The position numbers were made by a program, and so were the translations under genes. From Pseudomonas cichorii (GTDB lineage Bacteria > Pseudomonadota > Gammaproteobacteria > Pseudomonadales > Pseudomonadaceae), in NCBI RefSeq assembly GCF_015471405.1, contig NZ_BLVZ01000008.1, positions 124,001 to 188,000 on the forward strand: 64,000 bases of DNA, read 5' to 3'. Position 1 is the stretch's first letter. The number at the start of each line of letters is the position of its first letter. A model generated the notes under the pieces. That model was not told the origin of the DNA. It saw only the letters and a list, made by a program, of their open reading frames with translations, and made no database searches. Of the stretch, positions 18,743 to 27,782 are shown piece after piece.

Positions 18743-19798
18743 TTACTGAATCTCCTCCGGCTTGACGATCACCCAGTTCTTGTCGGCAGTCACCGGCAAT
18801 CCTTCCCTGGCCTGAGCTTCGGCGTTGCTTTTGATCATGCCTTCCATCTGCTTCATGTACTTGTCTTTGCGGTTGACCCACAGGTGTACACCGCCTTTAT
18901 TGACGTCCACGCCATGGAACAACATGTAGCCGTCACTGGTTGGCGTATCGCCAGCAACCAGAACGGGTTTCTTCCACTGGTCGATGTAGGTCAGGATGGC
19001 CGCCTGCTTGCCTGCCATCCAGGTGGCCGGCGTCCATAGGTAAGGCGTCAACTCCAGGTCCAGATTGCCTTTCTCGTCATATTTGCCAGCGGTGATCTGT
19101 TTGCGGGCAGTGGTCAGCTCGCCGGTCTTCCTGTCCTTGAGCAGCATGGTCACGCCAATGACGTTCTGCGGTTTGACGTTGTAGCCGTACTTGGGATCGG
19201 AAGCGACCATGCGCACCAGTTCTTCGGAAGCGGCGGTCATGACATAGACCTCGATACCGTTTTCCATCAGCTTGTTGAACAGTTCTTTCTGACCGGTGAA
19301 GATCCGTGGCGGCTCGACATCGAGCTTCTTGACCACATCACCTTCGTAATAAGTCGCCGGAACCGGCTTGCCCGATGCCATCAACTCGTCGACGTAACCT
19401 TTCAGTTCCTTGAGCGTGAAGCCCGAGAACACTTGCGCCACCCATGGGTAGCAGACCATGTCATCCAGTTCGCAAAGGCGGTAGTAGTAACTGAACAGGC
19501 TTTCCTTGTGGTCGGCGGTGTCCTTGAACGGAATCAGCTTCAGGGACGGGTCCAGTTTCTCGCGGGTGATAAGGCCCTTGTTTTCCATGTACGGCAGCAG
19601 CGACTCTTCGAGATCGAAGCGGTAGCTGGTGTTATCCATGTCAAAGACTGCGTAATTACCCTTGTTGGCGTTGGCGGCGATCATGGTGTCCAGTGCCTTG
19701 GCGGCAGGCTCTGGCCAGTGTTTCAGATCGGTGGCGAAAGCCTGACTGGCAAGACCCAGGCACAACGCGGCGGCAAGCAGTTTTGGCGCGAACTTCAT
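18743..19798 (-). CDS. pchP: Periplasmic phosphorylcholine phosphatase, HAD superfamily
   Basis: A 351-aa exported HAD phosphatase. The start at 19798 (MKFAPKLL) gives a signal peptide cleaved near AFA-TD. Motif I is VFDMDNT; with 22 residues removed its first Asp becomes residue 31, matching the numbering known for P. aeruginosa PchP. Motif II is in VMTAAS and motif IV is VAGDTPTSDGYM. PchP releases choline from phosphorylcholine in the periplasm. AAGGGGA precedes the start. No choline genes adjoin it here; betT lies 23 kb away. Confidence 0.85.
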   Translation of the reverse strand: MKFAPKLLAAALCLGLASQAFATDLKHWPEPAAKALDTMIAANANKGNYAVFDMDNTSYRFDLEESLLPYMENKGLITREKLDPSLKLIPFKDTADHKESLFSYYYRLCELDDMVCYPWVAQVFSGFTLKELKGYVDELMASGKPVPATYYEGDVVKKLDVEPPRIFTGQKELFNKLMENGIEVYVMTAASEELVRMVASDPKYGYNVKPQNVIGVTMLLKDRKTGELTTARKQITAGKYDEKGNLDLELTPYLWTPATWMAGKQAAILTYIDQWKKPVLVAGDTPTSDGYMLFHGVDVNKGGVHLWVNRKDKYMKQMEGMIKSNAEAQAREGLPVTADKNWVIVKPEEIQ

Positions 19799-19944
19799 CA
19801 GTGGTTTCCCCTTTGAAATGTATAGGGTCGACCGTAACAAAATGATGTGACTATTAACGTGCGTCAGCGACCCCGCGTGTTCTGACGGCGCCATGTCATG
19901 GATAGTTCGCGACACGAGGATTTGATTGCGACATATTGGGTGGC

Positions 19945-19968
19945 TTCGCGAATGGATTCATTCGCGAA
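19945..19968. repeat. REP palindrome downstream of folA
   Basis: TTCGCGAATG-GATT-CATTCGCGAA, a perfect 10-bp stem, lies 7 bp beyond the folA stop and upstream of pchP on the same strand. Confidence 0.7.
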
Positions 19969-19975
19969 AACCGGT

Positions 19976-20488
19976 TTACCGCCGCTCCCAAACCTCAAAA
20001 CTGTAGGCAGGCTTGTCATCCTGCGCCGGGATCGGATTCTCGGACACCAGCGCCCATTCGGCGGCATCGAACTCCGGAAACCAGGCATCGCCTTCAGGGC
20101 TCAGCGCCACTCGGGTGAGGTAAAGACGGTCGGCATCAGGCAGGCCTTGCGCATAAAGCTGCGCCCCGCCAATCAGCATCACTTCATCGACGCCCTTTTC
20201 CTGCGCCCATTGCTCGGCACGCACCACGGCGGCTTCCAGGGAAGGAAAGACTTCAGCGCCTTCGAGCTGCAAGTCAGCCTGACGACTGACCACCAGATTC
20301 AACCGGCCAGGCAGCGGCCGCCCCAGCGAATCCCAGGTCTTGCGCCCCATGATGATCGGCTTGCCAAGGGTCGTGGCCTTGAAATATTTGAAATCCCCCG
20401 GCAAATGCCAGGGCATGGAATTGTCGACGCCGATCACCCGGTTTTCACCAAGGGCGGCAATCAGGCTGAGAGGGAGATTTTTTTTCAT
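19976..20488 (-). CDS. folA: Dihydrofolate reductase
   Basis: A 170-aa enzyme reducing dihydrofolate to tetrahydrofolate with NADPH. It contains NRVIGVDNSMPWHLPGDFKYF with the Trp and catalytic Asp, IIMGRKTWDSLGRPLPGR for the cofactor and VMLIGGAQLYAQ. The ATG lacks a visible Shine-Dalgarno. It is divergent from the DUF2868 gene. Confidence 0.96.
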   Translation of the reverse strand: MKKNLPLSLIAALGENRVIGVDNSMPWHLPGDFKYFKATTLGKPIIMGRKTWDSLGRPLPGRLNLVVSRQADLQLEGAEVFPSLEAAVVRAEQWAQEKGVDEVMLIGGAQLYAQGLPDADRLYLTRVALSPEGDAWFPEFDAAEWALVSENPIPAQDDKPAYSFEVWERR

Positions 20489-20591
20489 GGACGCGAGAAT
20501 AACAGAGCAACGGAACTGATAGACACCGCATAAGCCCTAAGCTTCACCGCAACGGTTATGCTTTGTGCCTAATTCATCGAAGAGACGCTGT

Positions 20592-21971
20592 GTGACTGCT
20601 CTGACCCCACTCGACACCCTCTGGCTGACCGAAGCTGTACGCCTGCGAGAAGAACAGGCAGGCCTTCTTGAAGACCAGGAAGCCAACCGCCGCGCCCGCG
20701 CAACCGAAGGCAGCCTGAGCAGCCGGATCAAGCTGCGCGCCCTGTGGCTGGCCGAACGTGATGGCATGGTCAACGCCCTGCACCACTGGAAGCAAGGCGC
20801 TCGCCTGGCCTTGATCGCCTTGGCCGTTATCGCGGTGTTCAGCGGCGCGGGCCTTGCTTTTGCCGCCATGGGCAACGGACAGGCACCGGTCAATGTATTC
20901 TGGGCGCTGGGCAGCCTGCTCGGTCTGAACCTGGTGCTGTTGATCAGCTGGGCGCTGGGGCTGATGTTCACCGGGCGCAGCAGTTCGGGCCTGGGTCGAC
21001 TCTGGCTGTGGGCCAGCGAAAAACTCGCTCGCGACGCACAGACCGCCCAACTGGCGCCTGCCCTGATTCTGCTGCTGCAACGCCAACGCCTCAACCGCTG
21101 GGCTCTCGGCCTGCTGGTCAACGGCCTCTGGCTGGCGGCCTTGCTAAGCGCCATGGTCATGCTGTTGATGCTGATGGCGACAAGACGTTACGGCTTTGTC
21201 TGGGAAACCACCATTCTGGGCAGCGAAACCTTCGTCAGCCTGACGCAGACACTGGGCATCATTCCGGCCATGCTGGGTTTCAGCACACCCGATGAACTGA
21301 TGATCCGCGCTAGCGGCAATGGCGTATTGAGCCTGGAAAATGCCCGTCAGGCCTGGGCTTCCTGGCTGGTGGGCATCCTGCTCGTATTTGGCATCGTACC
21401 GCGCCTTATTCTGGCGCTGTTCTGCCTGTGGCGCTGGCAGCGTGGGCGCGCGACCTTGAAGCTGGATCTGGAGCTACCCGGCTACCTTCAATTGCGCGAG
21501 CGCCTGATGCCTAGCAGCGAACGCCTGGGCGTCAACGATGCTGCACCGCCACAACTGCATCAGGTAAAACCCAACGCAGGAACCGCCGATAGTGAAGGCG
21601 CCTTGCTGGTCGCCATCGAACTGGACGATCAATACCCGTGGCCCCCACAACTGCCGTCCAGCGTGGCTGACGCAGGTGTGCTCGACAGCCGCGAATCACG
21701 GCAAAAGCTGCTGGAGCAACTGGCCCACTACCCGCCTGCCCGCCTGCTCATCGCGTGCGACCCACGCCGCTCACCGGATCGCGGCAGCCTGGCCTTGATC
21801 GCCGAGCTGGCCAGATACGCCAGCCAGACCCGCATCTGGTTATTGCCAGCGCCAGCCGGTCAAACGCTTGATCCGCAGCGCCTCAATGACTGGCACGCCG
21901 CCCTGCAACAACTGGAACTGACGTGGAGCGAGCACTCGCAGGTGAACTGGCTGGAGACAGACAATGACTGA
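20592..21971 (+). CDS. DUF2868 inner membrane protein
   Basis: A 459-aa protein. The start is taken as GTG at 20592 (VTALTPLDTLWL) since the conserved part begins there and AGAG stands upstream; a GTG at 20565 would add nine residues. About four membrane segments are visible: LALIALAVIAVFSGAGLAFA, the FWALGSLLGLNLVLL region, LLVNGLWLAALLSAMVMLLM and SWLVGILLVFGIVPRLILAL. A cytosolic C-terminal part of about 170 residues follows. It overlaps the GTPase gene by eight bases. Function unknown; pairing with DUF3482 is a common arrangement in Pseudomonas. Confidence 0.8.
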   Translation: MTALTPLDTLWLTEAVRLREEQAGLLEDQEANRRARATEGSLSSRIKLRALWLAERDGMVNALHHWKQGARLALIALAVIAVFSGAGLAFAAMGNGQAPVNVFWALGSLLGLNLVLLISWALGLMFTGRSSSGLGRLWLWASEKLARDAQTAQLAPALILLLQRQRLNRWALGLLVNGLWLAALLSAMVMLLMLMATRRYGFVWETTILGSETFVSLTQTLGIIPAMLGFSTPDELMIRASGNGVLSLENARQAWASWLVGILLVFGIVPRLILALFCLWRWQRGRATLKLDLELPGYLQLRERLMPSSERLGVNDAAPPQLHQVKPNAGTADSEGALLVAIELDDQYPWPPQLPSSVADAGVLDSRESRQKLLEQLAHYPPARLLIACDPRRSPDRGSLALIAELARYASQTRIWLLPAPAGQTLDPQRLNDWHAALQQLELTWSEHSQVNWLETDND

Positions 21972-23349
21972 GCTGAGCAAACCACGCGCACTCAAGCTGG
22001 CCGTCGTGGGCCATACCAATGTCGGCAAGACGTCACTGCTGCGCACCCTGACCCGTGATATCGGTTTCGGTGAAGTCTCCCATCGCCCCAGCACTACACG
22101 CCATGTAGAAGGTGCGCGCCTTTCGGTCGAAGGTCAGGCTCTGCTTGAGCTTTACGATACGCCGGGCCTGGAAGACGCCATTGCCCTGCTCGACTATCTG
22201 GAACGACTGGACCGTCCCGGCGAGCGGCTGGACGGCCCCGCCCGGCTCGCGCGCTTTCTGGACAGCAGCGAAGCTCGCCAGCGCTTCGAGCAGGAAGCCA
22301 AGGTGCTGCGTCAGTTGCTCGACTCGGACGCGGGTCTGTACGTGATCGATGCCCGCGAACCGATCCTGTCCAAATACCGTGACGAACTGGCGGTATTGGC
22401 AAGCTGTGGCAAGCCGCTGTTGCCGGTGCTGAATTTCGTCAGCAGCCCACAGCAGCGGGAGCCGCAGTGGCGCGAATCCCTTTCGCGTCTTGGTTTGCAT
22501 GCGCTGGTGCGTTTCGACAGCGTGGCACCGCCTGAAGATGGCGAGCGTCGGCTTTATGAAAGCCTGGCGCTGATGATGGAAAGCGCCCGCCCGCAACTGG
22601 AGCGGCTGATCGAGGATCAACAGGCCCAACGCAAAGCACGGCGGCATAGCGCAGCGCGGCTGATTGCAGAAATGCTGATCGATTGTGCGGCCTGTCGGCG
22701 TAGCGTGGAAACCGATGCGCAGCAGGAACAGAACGCCATCAATGAACTGCGCAAGACCATTCGCCAACGCGAGCAGCGTTGCGTCGAAGCACTGCTCAAA
22801 CTGTATGCCTTTCGTGTGCAGGACGCTTCGGCAGCCGACTTGCCGTTGCTGGATGGTCGTTGGGGCGATGACCTGTTCAACCCCGAAACCCTCAAGCAAC
22901 TGGGTGTACGGGTGGGTGGTGGCGTGGCGGCAGGTGCAGCAGCCGGAGCGGGTGTCGATCTGCTGGTCGGCGGAATCACTCTGGGTGCAGCGGCGCTGGT
23001 CGGCGCCATTGCCGGTGGCGCGCTGCAAACGGCGCGCAGTTACGGAGGACGACTGCTTGGCAAACTCAAGGGGCAGCGGGAACTGACGGTGGACGACGCC
23101 GTGCTGCGCCTGCTGGCTCTCAGGCAACATCACCTGTTACAGGCGCTGGACGTAAGGGGCCATGCGGCCATGGACAGCATCGAACTGAGCGAGCCGCAGG
23201 ACAAGGCCTGGCGTGAGGGCAAGCTCCCCGACGCGGTACACAAGGCACGCGCGCACCCGCAGTGGTCATCGCTCAATCCTGGCGCGAAATTGAGTCAAGC
23301 CGAGCGACAGGAGCAGATCGAGAACCTGGCAAACTCGCGAATCGTGTAG
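21964..23349 (+). CDS. GTPase with C-terminal DUF3482 domain
   Basis: A 461-aa Era/TrmE-type GTPase. G1 is GHTNVGKTS (residues 16-24), the switch region PSTTRHVEG carries the G2 Thr and G3 is DTPG. The G4 position reads LNFVSS in place of NKxD, so base specificity may be relaxed. The C-terminal DUF3482 half has a glycine/alanine-rich hydrophobic stretch (about 318-355) that may insert in or lie on the membrane. The start overlaps the DUF2868 stop, suggesting the membrane protein anchors the GTPase. A hairpin terminator follows the stop. Confidence 0.85.
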   Translation: MTELSKPRALKLAVVGHTNVGKTSLLRTLTRDIGFGEVSHRPSTTRHVEGARLSVEGQALLELYDTPGLEDAIALLDYLERLDRPGERLDGPARLARFLDSSEARQRFEQEAKVLRQLLDSDAGLYVIDAREPILSKYRDELAVLASCGKPLLPVLNFVSSPQQREPQWRESLSRLGLHALVRFDSVAPPEDGERRLYESLALMMESARPQLERLIEDQQAQRKARRHSAARLIAEMLIDCAACRRSVETDAQQEQNAINELRKTIRQREQRCVEALLKLYAFRVQDASAADLPLLDGRWGDDLFNPETLKQLGVRVGGGVAAGAAAGAGVDLLVGGITLGAAALVGAIAGGALQTARSYGGRLLGKLKGQRELTVDDAVLRLLALRQHHLLQALDVRGHAAMDSIELSEPQDKAWREGKLPDAVHKARAHPQWSSLNPGAKLSQAERQEQIENLANSRIV

Positions 23350-23352
23350 AGC

Positions 23353-23378
23353 CCGTCGCGGCCAAGGCCCCTCCCACA
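23353..23378. repeat. Single REP-like half site
   Basis: CCGTCGCGGCCAAGGCCCCT followed by CCCACA is the core of a second Pseudomonas REP class. Only one copy is seen here, directly after the GTPase stop. Confidence 0.5.
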
Positions 23379-23382
23379 AACC

Positions 23383-23418
23383 AGTGAAGTGACACCGACA
23401 GTCGCTTCACTCATTTTT
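23383..23418 (+). terminator. Terminator of the DUF2868-DUF3482 operon
   Basis: AGTGAAGTGAC pairs with GTCGCTTCACT (11 bp including one G-U) around a 7-nt loop, followed by CATTTTTG. Confidence 0.7.
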
Positions 23419-23484
23419 GCCTACGCTAAACCCGCAAGCCCCGGTATGATCGCGCGCCCGATACACCCGGAAGCCTGAAAAGAA

Positions 23485-23940
23485 ATGAAATCCACCTTGA
23501 TCGCAGCCGCAGAGATCGATCGTCTCGATACCTGGGCCAAGTATTCCAGCCACATGTGCGGAGGCTGCATTTCCAGCTGCTGCACCTTGCCGGTAGAAGT
23601 GAAGATCAAGGATCTGATCCGTATCGGCATCGTTGACGAGTTCGAGAAAGACGAACCAGCCAAGAACATCGCCAAGCGTCTGCAGAAGGAAGGGATTGTC
23701 GAGCGCTTCAACCAGAAGTCCGGGATCTTCACCTTGCAGCGCATGAGCAACAACGACTGCCTGTATCTGGATCGCAAGAGCCGCCTGTGTACCATCTATG
23801 AAAAGCGCCCGGACACCTGCCGCAACCATCCGAAGATCGGTCCGCGCCCCGGATATTGCGCATACAAGCCAAAGGCCGTCGAGCGTCAGAACAGCGGCGC
23901 ACTGAACTCGAACTCAGGTCGGGTACCGCTGAAGTTCTGA
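23485..23940 (+). CDS. YkgJ-type cysteine cluster protein
   Basis: A 151-aa zinc/iron-chelate-binding protein. The conserved cysteines are CGGCISSCC near residue 30, then DCLYLDRKSRLCTIYEKRPDTCR, giving the CxxCxxxCC...C...C...C pattern of UPF0153/CxxCxxCC proteins. Soluble, full length and transcribed alone towards a shared bidirectional terminator. The substrate or role is unknown; a metal-cluster-containing oxidase or maturation function is suggested only by the cysteines. Confidence 0.85.
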   Translation: MKSTLIAAAEIDRLDTWAKYSSHMCGGCISSCCTLPVEVKIKDLIRIGIVDEFEKDEPAKNIAKRLQKEGIVERFNQKSGIFTLQRMSNNDCLYLDRKSRLCTIYEKRPDTCRNHPKIGPRPGYCAYKPKAVERQNSGALNSNSGRVPLKF

Positions 23941-23978
23941 TCAACAGCTTTCGTAGAAGCGCCAGACACCAGGCATAA

Positions 23979-24015
23979 AAAAACGCCCCCGGCCTTTCGA
24001 CCGGGGGCGTTTTTC
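23979..24015. terminator. Bidirectional terminator between convergent genes
   Basis: ACGCCCCCGG-CCTTTCGA-CCGGGGGCGT is a perfect 10-bp stem flanked by AAAA on the left and TTTT on the right, so it works in both directions. It lies between the cysteine-cluster gene and typA. Confidence 0.92.
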
Positions 24016-24034
24016 ATTCAGCCGGGGCTAGATA

Positions 24035-25855
24035 TCAAGCCTTGGCTTTCTTGGCAGCGCGGGTACGCTCGCTTTCGTCGAGGATCTTCTTGCGAAGACG
24101 GATCGACTTCGGCGTCACTTCGCACAGCTCGTCGTCCTGGATGAATTCCAGAGCCTGTTCCAGAGTGAACTTGACAGGTGGAACCAGAGCGATGGTTTCG
24201 TCTTTACCCGAAGCACGCATGTTGTCGAGCTTCTTGCCTTTGGTTGGGTTGACGCCCAGGTCGTTGTCACGGCTGTTCAGACCAACGATCTGACCGTTGT
24301 AGATCTCCTGACCGTGCTCAACGAACAGCTTGCCGCGCGCTTGCAGGGTTTCCAGGGAGTAGGTCAGAGCCTTGCCGGTTTCAACCGAAACCAGAACGCC
24401 GTTCTGACGGCCGGACATGTCGCCGGACTTCATCACGTCGTAACGGTCGAAGATCGAGGTCAGGATGCCTGCACCGGAGGTCAGGGTCAGGAACTCGTTA
24501 CGGAAACCGATCAGGCCACGAGCCGGGATGTTGTACTCAAGGCGAACACGGCCTTTGCCATCCGGAACCATGTTGGTCAGGTCGCCTTTACGCAGACCCA
24601 TTTGCTCCATGATCGCGCCTTGTGCATCTTCCGGCAGGTCGATGGTGACGTTTTCGTACGGTTCGTGTTTCACGCCGTCAACCAGACGGATGATCACTTC
24701 CGGACGACCTACGGCCATTTCGAAGCCTTCGCGACGCATGGTTTCGATCAGAACCGAGAGGTGCAGCTCACCACGGCCGGAAACCTTGAACTTGTCAGCC
24801 GAGTCGCCTTCTTCAACGCGCAGTGCAACGTTGTACAGCAACTCTTTGTCCAGACGTTCCTTGATGTTACGGCTGGTGACGAACTTGCCTTCTTTACCGC
24901 AGAAAGGCGAGTCGTTGACCTGGAAGGTCATGGCAACAGTTGGCTCGTCGACGGTCAGCGGCTTCATTGCCTCTACTGCAGTCGGGTCGCACAGGGTATC
25001 GGAGATGAACAGCTCGTCGAAACCGCTGATGCAGACGATGTCGCCAGCAGCTGCTTCTTCAACGTCGATGCGGTGCAGACCGTGGTGACCCATCAGTTTC
25101 AGGATACGGCCGTTGCGCTTCTTGCCATCGGTGTCGATAGCAACAACCGGAGTGTTCGGCTTGACTCGACCACGAGCGATACGGCCAACACCGATAACAC
25201 CCAGGAAGCTGTTGTAGTCCAGAGCGGAGATCTGCATCTGGAACGGACCATCGCGGTCAACCGACGGCGCAGGTACGTTGTCGACGATCGACTGGTACAG
25301 CGGGGTCATGTCTTCAGCCATTTCGGTGTGGTCCAGACCGGCAATACCGTTCAGGGCCGAGGCGTAGACGACTTTGAAGTCCAGCTGTTCTTCGGTGGCA
25401 CCCAGGTTGTCGAACAGGTCGAAGATCTGGTCCAGAACCCAGTCAGGACGCGCGCCTGGACGGTCAACCTTGTTGATGACCACGATTGGACGCAGGCCGG
25501 CTTCGAAAGCCTTCTTGGTCACGAAACGGGTTTGCGGCATAGGGCCGTCTTGAGCGTCAACCAGCAGCAGAACGGAGTCGACCATCGACATCACGCGCTC
25601 TACTTCACCACCGAAGTCGGCGTGGCCAGGGGTGTCCACGATGTTGATGTGGTAGCCATTCCAGTTGATCGCGGTGTTCTTCGCGAGAATGGTAATACCG
25701 CGCTCTTTCTCCTGGTCGTTGGAGTCCATGACGCGCTCGTCGTTGAGCTCGTTACGCTCCAGAGTGCCGGACTGACGCAGAAGTTTGTCTACCAGGGTAG
25801 TTTTGCCATGGTCAACGTGAGCAATGATGGCGATGTTACGTAGATTTTCGATCAC
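24035..25855 (-). CDS. typA: Ribosome-associated translational GTPase TypA/BipA
   Basis: A 606-aa elongation-factor-like GTPase acting in ribosome assembly and stress adaptation. A GTG start at 25855 ([21 protein letters not shown]) gives the usual TypA length and N-terminus; upstream codons in frame look like leader sequence. G1 is AHVDHGKT, G2 is in [12 protein letters not shown]3 DTPGHADF and G4 [10 protein letters not shown]. The C-terminal basic tail ends [11 protein letters not shown]. It lies 140 bp after thiI on the same strand. Confidence 0.96.
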   Translation of the reverse strand: MIENLRNIAIIAHVDHGKTTLVDKLLRQSGTLERNELNDERVMDSNDQEKERGITILAKNTAINWNGYHINIVDTPGHADFGGEVERVMSMVDSVLLLVDAQDGPMPQTRFVTKKAFEAGLRPIVVINKVDRPGARPDWVLDQIFDLFDNLGATEEQLDFKVVYASALNGIAGLDHTEMAEDMTPLYQSIVDNVPAPSVDRDGPFQMQISALDYNSFLGVIGVGRIARGRVKPNTPVVAIDTDGKKRNGRILKLMGHHGLHRIDVEEAAAGDIVCISGFDELFISDTLCDPTAVEAMKPLTVDEPTVAMTFQVNDSPFCGKEGKFVTSRNIKERLDKELLYNVALRVEEGDSADKFKVSGRGELHLSVLIETMRREGFEMAVGRPEVIIRLVDGVKHEPYENVTIDLPEDAQGAIMEQMGLRKGDLTNMVPDGKGRVRLEYNIPARGLIGFRNEFLTLTSGAGILTSIFDRYDVMKSGDMSGRQNGVLVSVETGKALTYSLETLQARGKLFVEHGQEIYNGQIVGLNSRDNDLGVNPTKGKKLDNMRASGKDETIALVPPVKFTLEQALEFIQDDELCEVTPKSIRLRKKILDESERTRAAKKAKA

Positions 25856-25920
25856 TTGTGTATCTCGATCAGAGGATTCGGTGAGCTGACTGTTGTCAGG
25901 CAGCAATTAACATTGAGTCG

Positions 25921-25941
25921 GCAAAAGCCGTTACGGCTTGA
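25921..25941 (-). terminator. Weak terminator-like hairpin after thiI
   Basis: On the minus strand AAGCCG-TAA-CGGCTT is followed by TTGC, giving a 6-bp stem with a short T-run 55 bp past the thiI stop. Marginal. Confidence 0.3.
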
Positions 25942-25995
25942 CGACTGGTGTCGGGGGGCCGGTGACGCAAGCCACAGGCAAACAGCCCCGGGCAC

Positions 25996-27450
25996 TTAGC
26001 TCGGTCGATAAACGCGCACATTGGCATGCCCCTCACTGAGCAGATGGTGAGCATGCAGGCGACTCATGACGCCTTTGTCGCAATACAACAGGTACTGGCG
26101 CGTGTTATCCAGCTCCTTGAAGCGGCTGTTCAATGCATAGAACGGCAGCGTCTGTATTTCTATGCCCGGCACTTCCAGCGGCAGGTCTTCCTGGGCATCC
26201 GGGTGACGGATGTCGATGATGACCTGGCTGGCCAGCGCCTGGCTGACTTCCTCTATTTCGACATTCTGGCTCAGATCGTCGATCACCCGATCGATGGTCA
26301 CCAGCCTGGCACGCTCGAGCGCTCGCTCGAGAACAGCCATGTCGAACTGCTTCTCTTCGTACTCAACGCGGTTACGCTTGGCGTTGGTCTTGGGGTTGAC
26401 CGAAATCACCCCGCAATATTCAGGCATGTGCCGGGCGAATTCGGCAGTGCCGATTTCAGTCGCCAGATCGACGATGTCCTGCTTGTGGCTGGCAATCAGT
26501 GGCCGCAGCACCAGTTTGTCGGTAGCCGAATCGATGACCGAAAGATTGGGCAGCGTCTGGCTGGACACCTGCGAAATCGCTTCGCCGGTCACCAGCACAT
26601 CGATTTCGAGACGGTCGGCAACAGATGAGGCAGCGCGTAACATCATACGCTTCAAAACTACACCCATATGACTGTTATCGACTTTCTGCAGAATTTCTCC
26701 CAGAACTTCCTCGAAAGGCACGCTGACAAACAGCACTCGCTGGGAACTGCCGTACTTCTTCCAGATGAAATGGGCGACTTCCATCACACCCAGCTCATGA
26801 GCACGGCCACCCAGATTAAAGAAGCAGAAGTGTGCCATGAGGCCACGACGCATGATCTGGTAAGCCGCAACGGTCGAGTCGAAACCGCCCGACATGAGGA
26901 CCAGGGTCTGCTCCAGCGCGCCCAGCGGATAACCGCCCATGCCCTGATGCTGGTCATGAATGACGAACAGACGCTGGTCGCGGATTTCCATACGCACGAC
27001 GAGTTCGGGCTTTCGCAGCTCGATACCGGCAGCGCTGCACTGCTGGCGCAACTTGCTGCCGACGTATTTTTCGACGTCCATGGAGCTGAAATCATGCCGC
27101 CCTGCACGCTTGCAGCGCACCGAAAACATCTTGCCGGGCAGCAGGTCGCCGTAATGCGTCCTGCATCTGGCAACGATGTCATCCAGATCACCCAGCGGAT
27201 ACTCGGCAACCTGCAGGAAATTGGCGATACCCGGCATGCAGCTCAGGCGCTCGGTGATGCCCTGCAGGACTTTGGGATCGGTCAGCCTTGTTTCGACCTC
27301 AAGATTGTCCCATACGCCACCCACGACAATGTCCGCGTCCAGTTCCCGGAGCACGGTACGAATGTTCTTGGCCAGCTGGCGGATGAACTTCTTGCGCACC
27401 GGCGGGCTTTTGATGGTGATTTCGGGAAAAACTTTAACGATTAGCTTCAT
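25996..27450 (-). CDS. thiI: tRNA 4-thiouridine synthase / thiamine sulfur transferase ThiI
   Basis: A 484-aa enzyme. The start at 27450 ([20 protein letters not shown]) is the conserved one. Domains in order: NFLD and THUMP (about 1-165, tRNA binding), the PP-loop ATPase with [15 protein letters not shown] near residue 186, and a C-terminal rhodanese domain (about 400-484) with the persulfide Cys in [10 protein letters not shown]. The presence of that domain means this is the gamma-proteobacterial type that also supplies sulfur for thiamine thiazole formation. The persulfide normally comes from IscS. Confidence 0.95.
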   Translation of the reverse strand: MKLIVKVFPEITIKSPPVRKKFIRQLAKNIRTVLRELDADIVVGGVWDNLEVETRLTDPKVLQGITERLSCMPGIANFLQVAEYPLGDLDDIVARCRTHYGDLLPGKMFSVRCKRAGRHDFSSMDVEKYVGSKLRQQCSAAGIELRKPELVVRMEIRDQRLFVIHDQHQGMGGYPLGALEQTLVLMSGGFDSTVAAYQIMRRGLMAHFCFFNLGGRAHELGVMEVAHFIWKKYGSSQRVLFVSVPFEEVLGEILQKVDNSHMGVVLKRMMLRAASSVADRLEIDVLVTGEAISQVSSQTLPNLSVIDSATDKLVLRPLIASHKQDIVDLATEIGTAEFARHMPEYCGVISVNPKTNAKRNRVEYEEKQFDMAVLERALERARLVTIDRVIDDLSQNVEIEEVSQALASQVIIDIRHPDAQEDLPLEVPGIEIQTLPFYALNSRFKELDNTRQYLLYCDKGVMSRLHAHHLLSEGHANVRVYRPS

Positions 27451-27578
27451 GGAAACGGTACGTGAGGTGCCGGCCGAAAAAGGGGGGCGCGGATTATAGC
27501 GGAAATTGCTCAAGGTTTAACCAGTTATCGTACTACCAATCATCGTCGCACCAAAAAAGCACGCCGAGGCATTTTAAA

Positions 27579-27593
27579 GCCCCATAAAGGTGC
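27579..27593 (+). promoter_or_regulatory. Imperfect NtrC-type enhancer site for glnA
   Basis: GCCCC-ATAAA-GGTGC matches the GCACC-N5-GGTGC NtrC palindrome with one mismatch. It is about 75-90 bp upstream of the sigma-54 promoter, a usual enhancer distance. Confidence 0.5.
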
Positions 27594-27666
27594 GTCATTT
27601 TGCCGATAAATCCGTTTTTGACTCCGAAAAGGCTCTGTTTGGGGCGAAAAACCCAACTCGGGGCAC

Positions 27667-27681
27667 TGGCATGCAAATTGC
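27667..27681 (+). promoter_or_regulatory. Sigma-54 promoter of glnA
   Basis: TGGCATGCAAATTGC fits the -24/-12 consensus with GG and GC separated by exactly 10 bases. It lies about 100 bp before the glnA ATG. Sigma-54 and NtrC control of glnA is well established in gamma-proteobacteria. Confidence 0.85.
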
Positions 27682-27782
27682 TCCCTTGTGAGGCAGGTTG
27701 CCTTGGCAGAGTATCTGCGCCGGCATCACCCAAATTTAAGGGGCCATAACCATAACCAGGCCCTAGCCACCCGGAGGACACC

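Larger units (their letters stand above)
27451..27782. other. Divergent thiI / glnA regulatory region
   Basis: This 332-bp gap is AT-rich near thiI. It holds one good sigma-54 promoter and one imperfect NtrC-type site for glnA (listed separately). GCACC at 27548-27552 is followed five bases on by AGCAC, a poorer second candidate. The glnA mRNA leader is about 90 nt. Confidence 0.6.

Noticed and set aside
24314..25843. Long open frame (509 codons) on the plus strand opposite typA
   Set aside because: It is antisense to a highly conserved gene with strong third-position GC bias; the translation has no family features.
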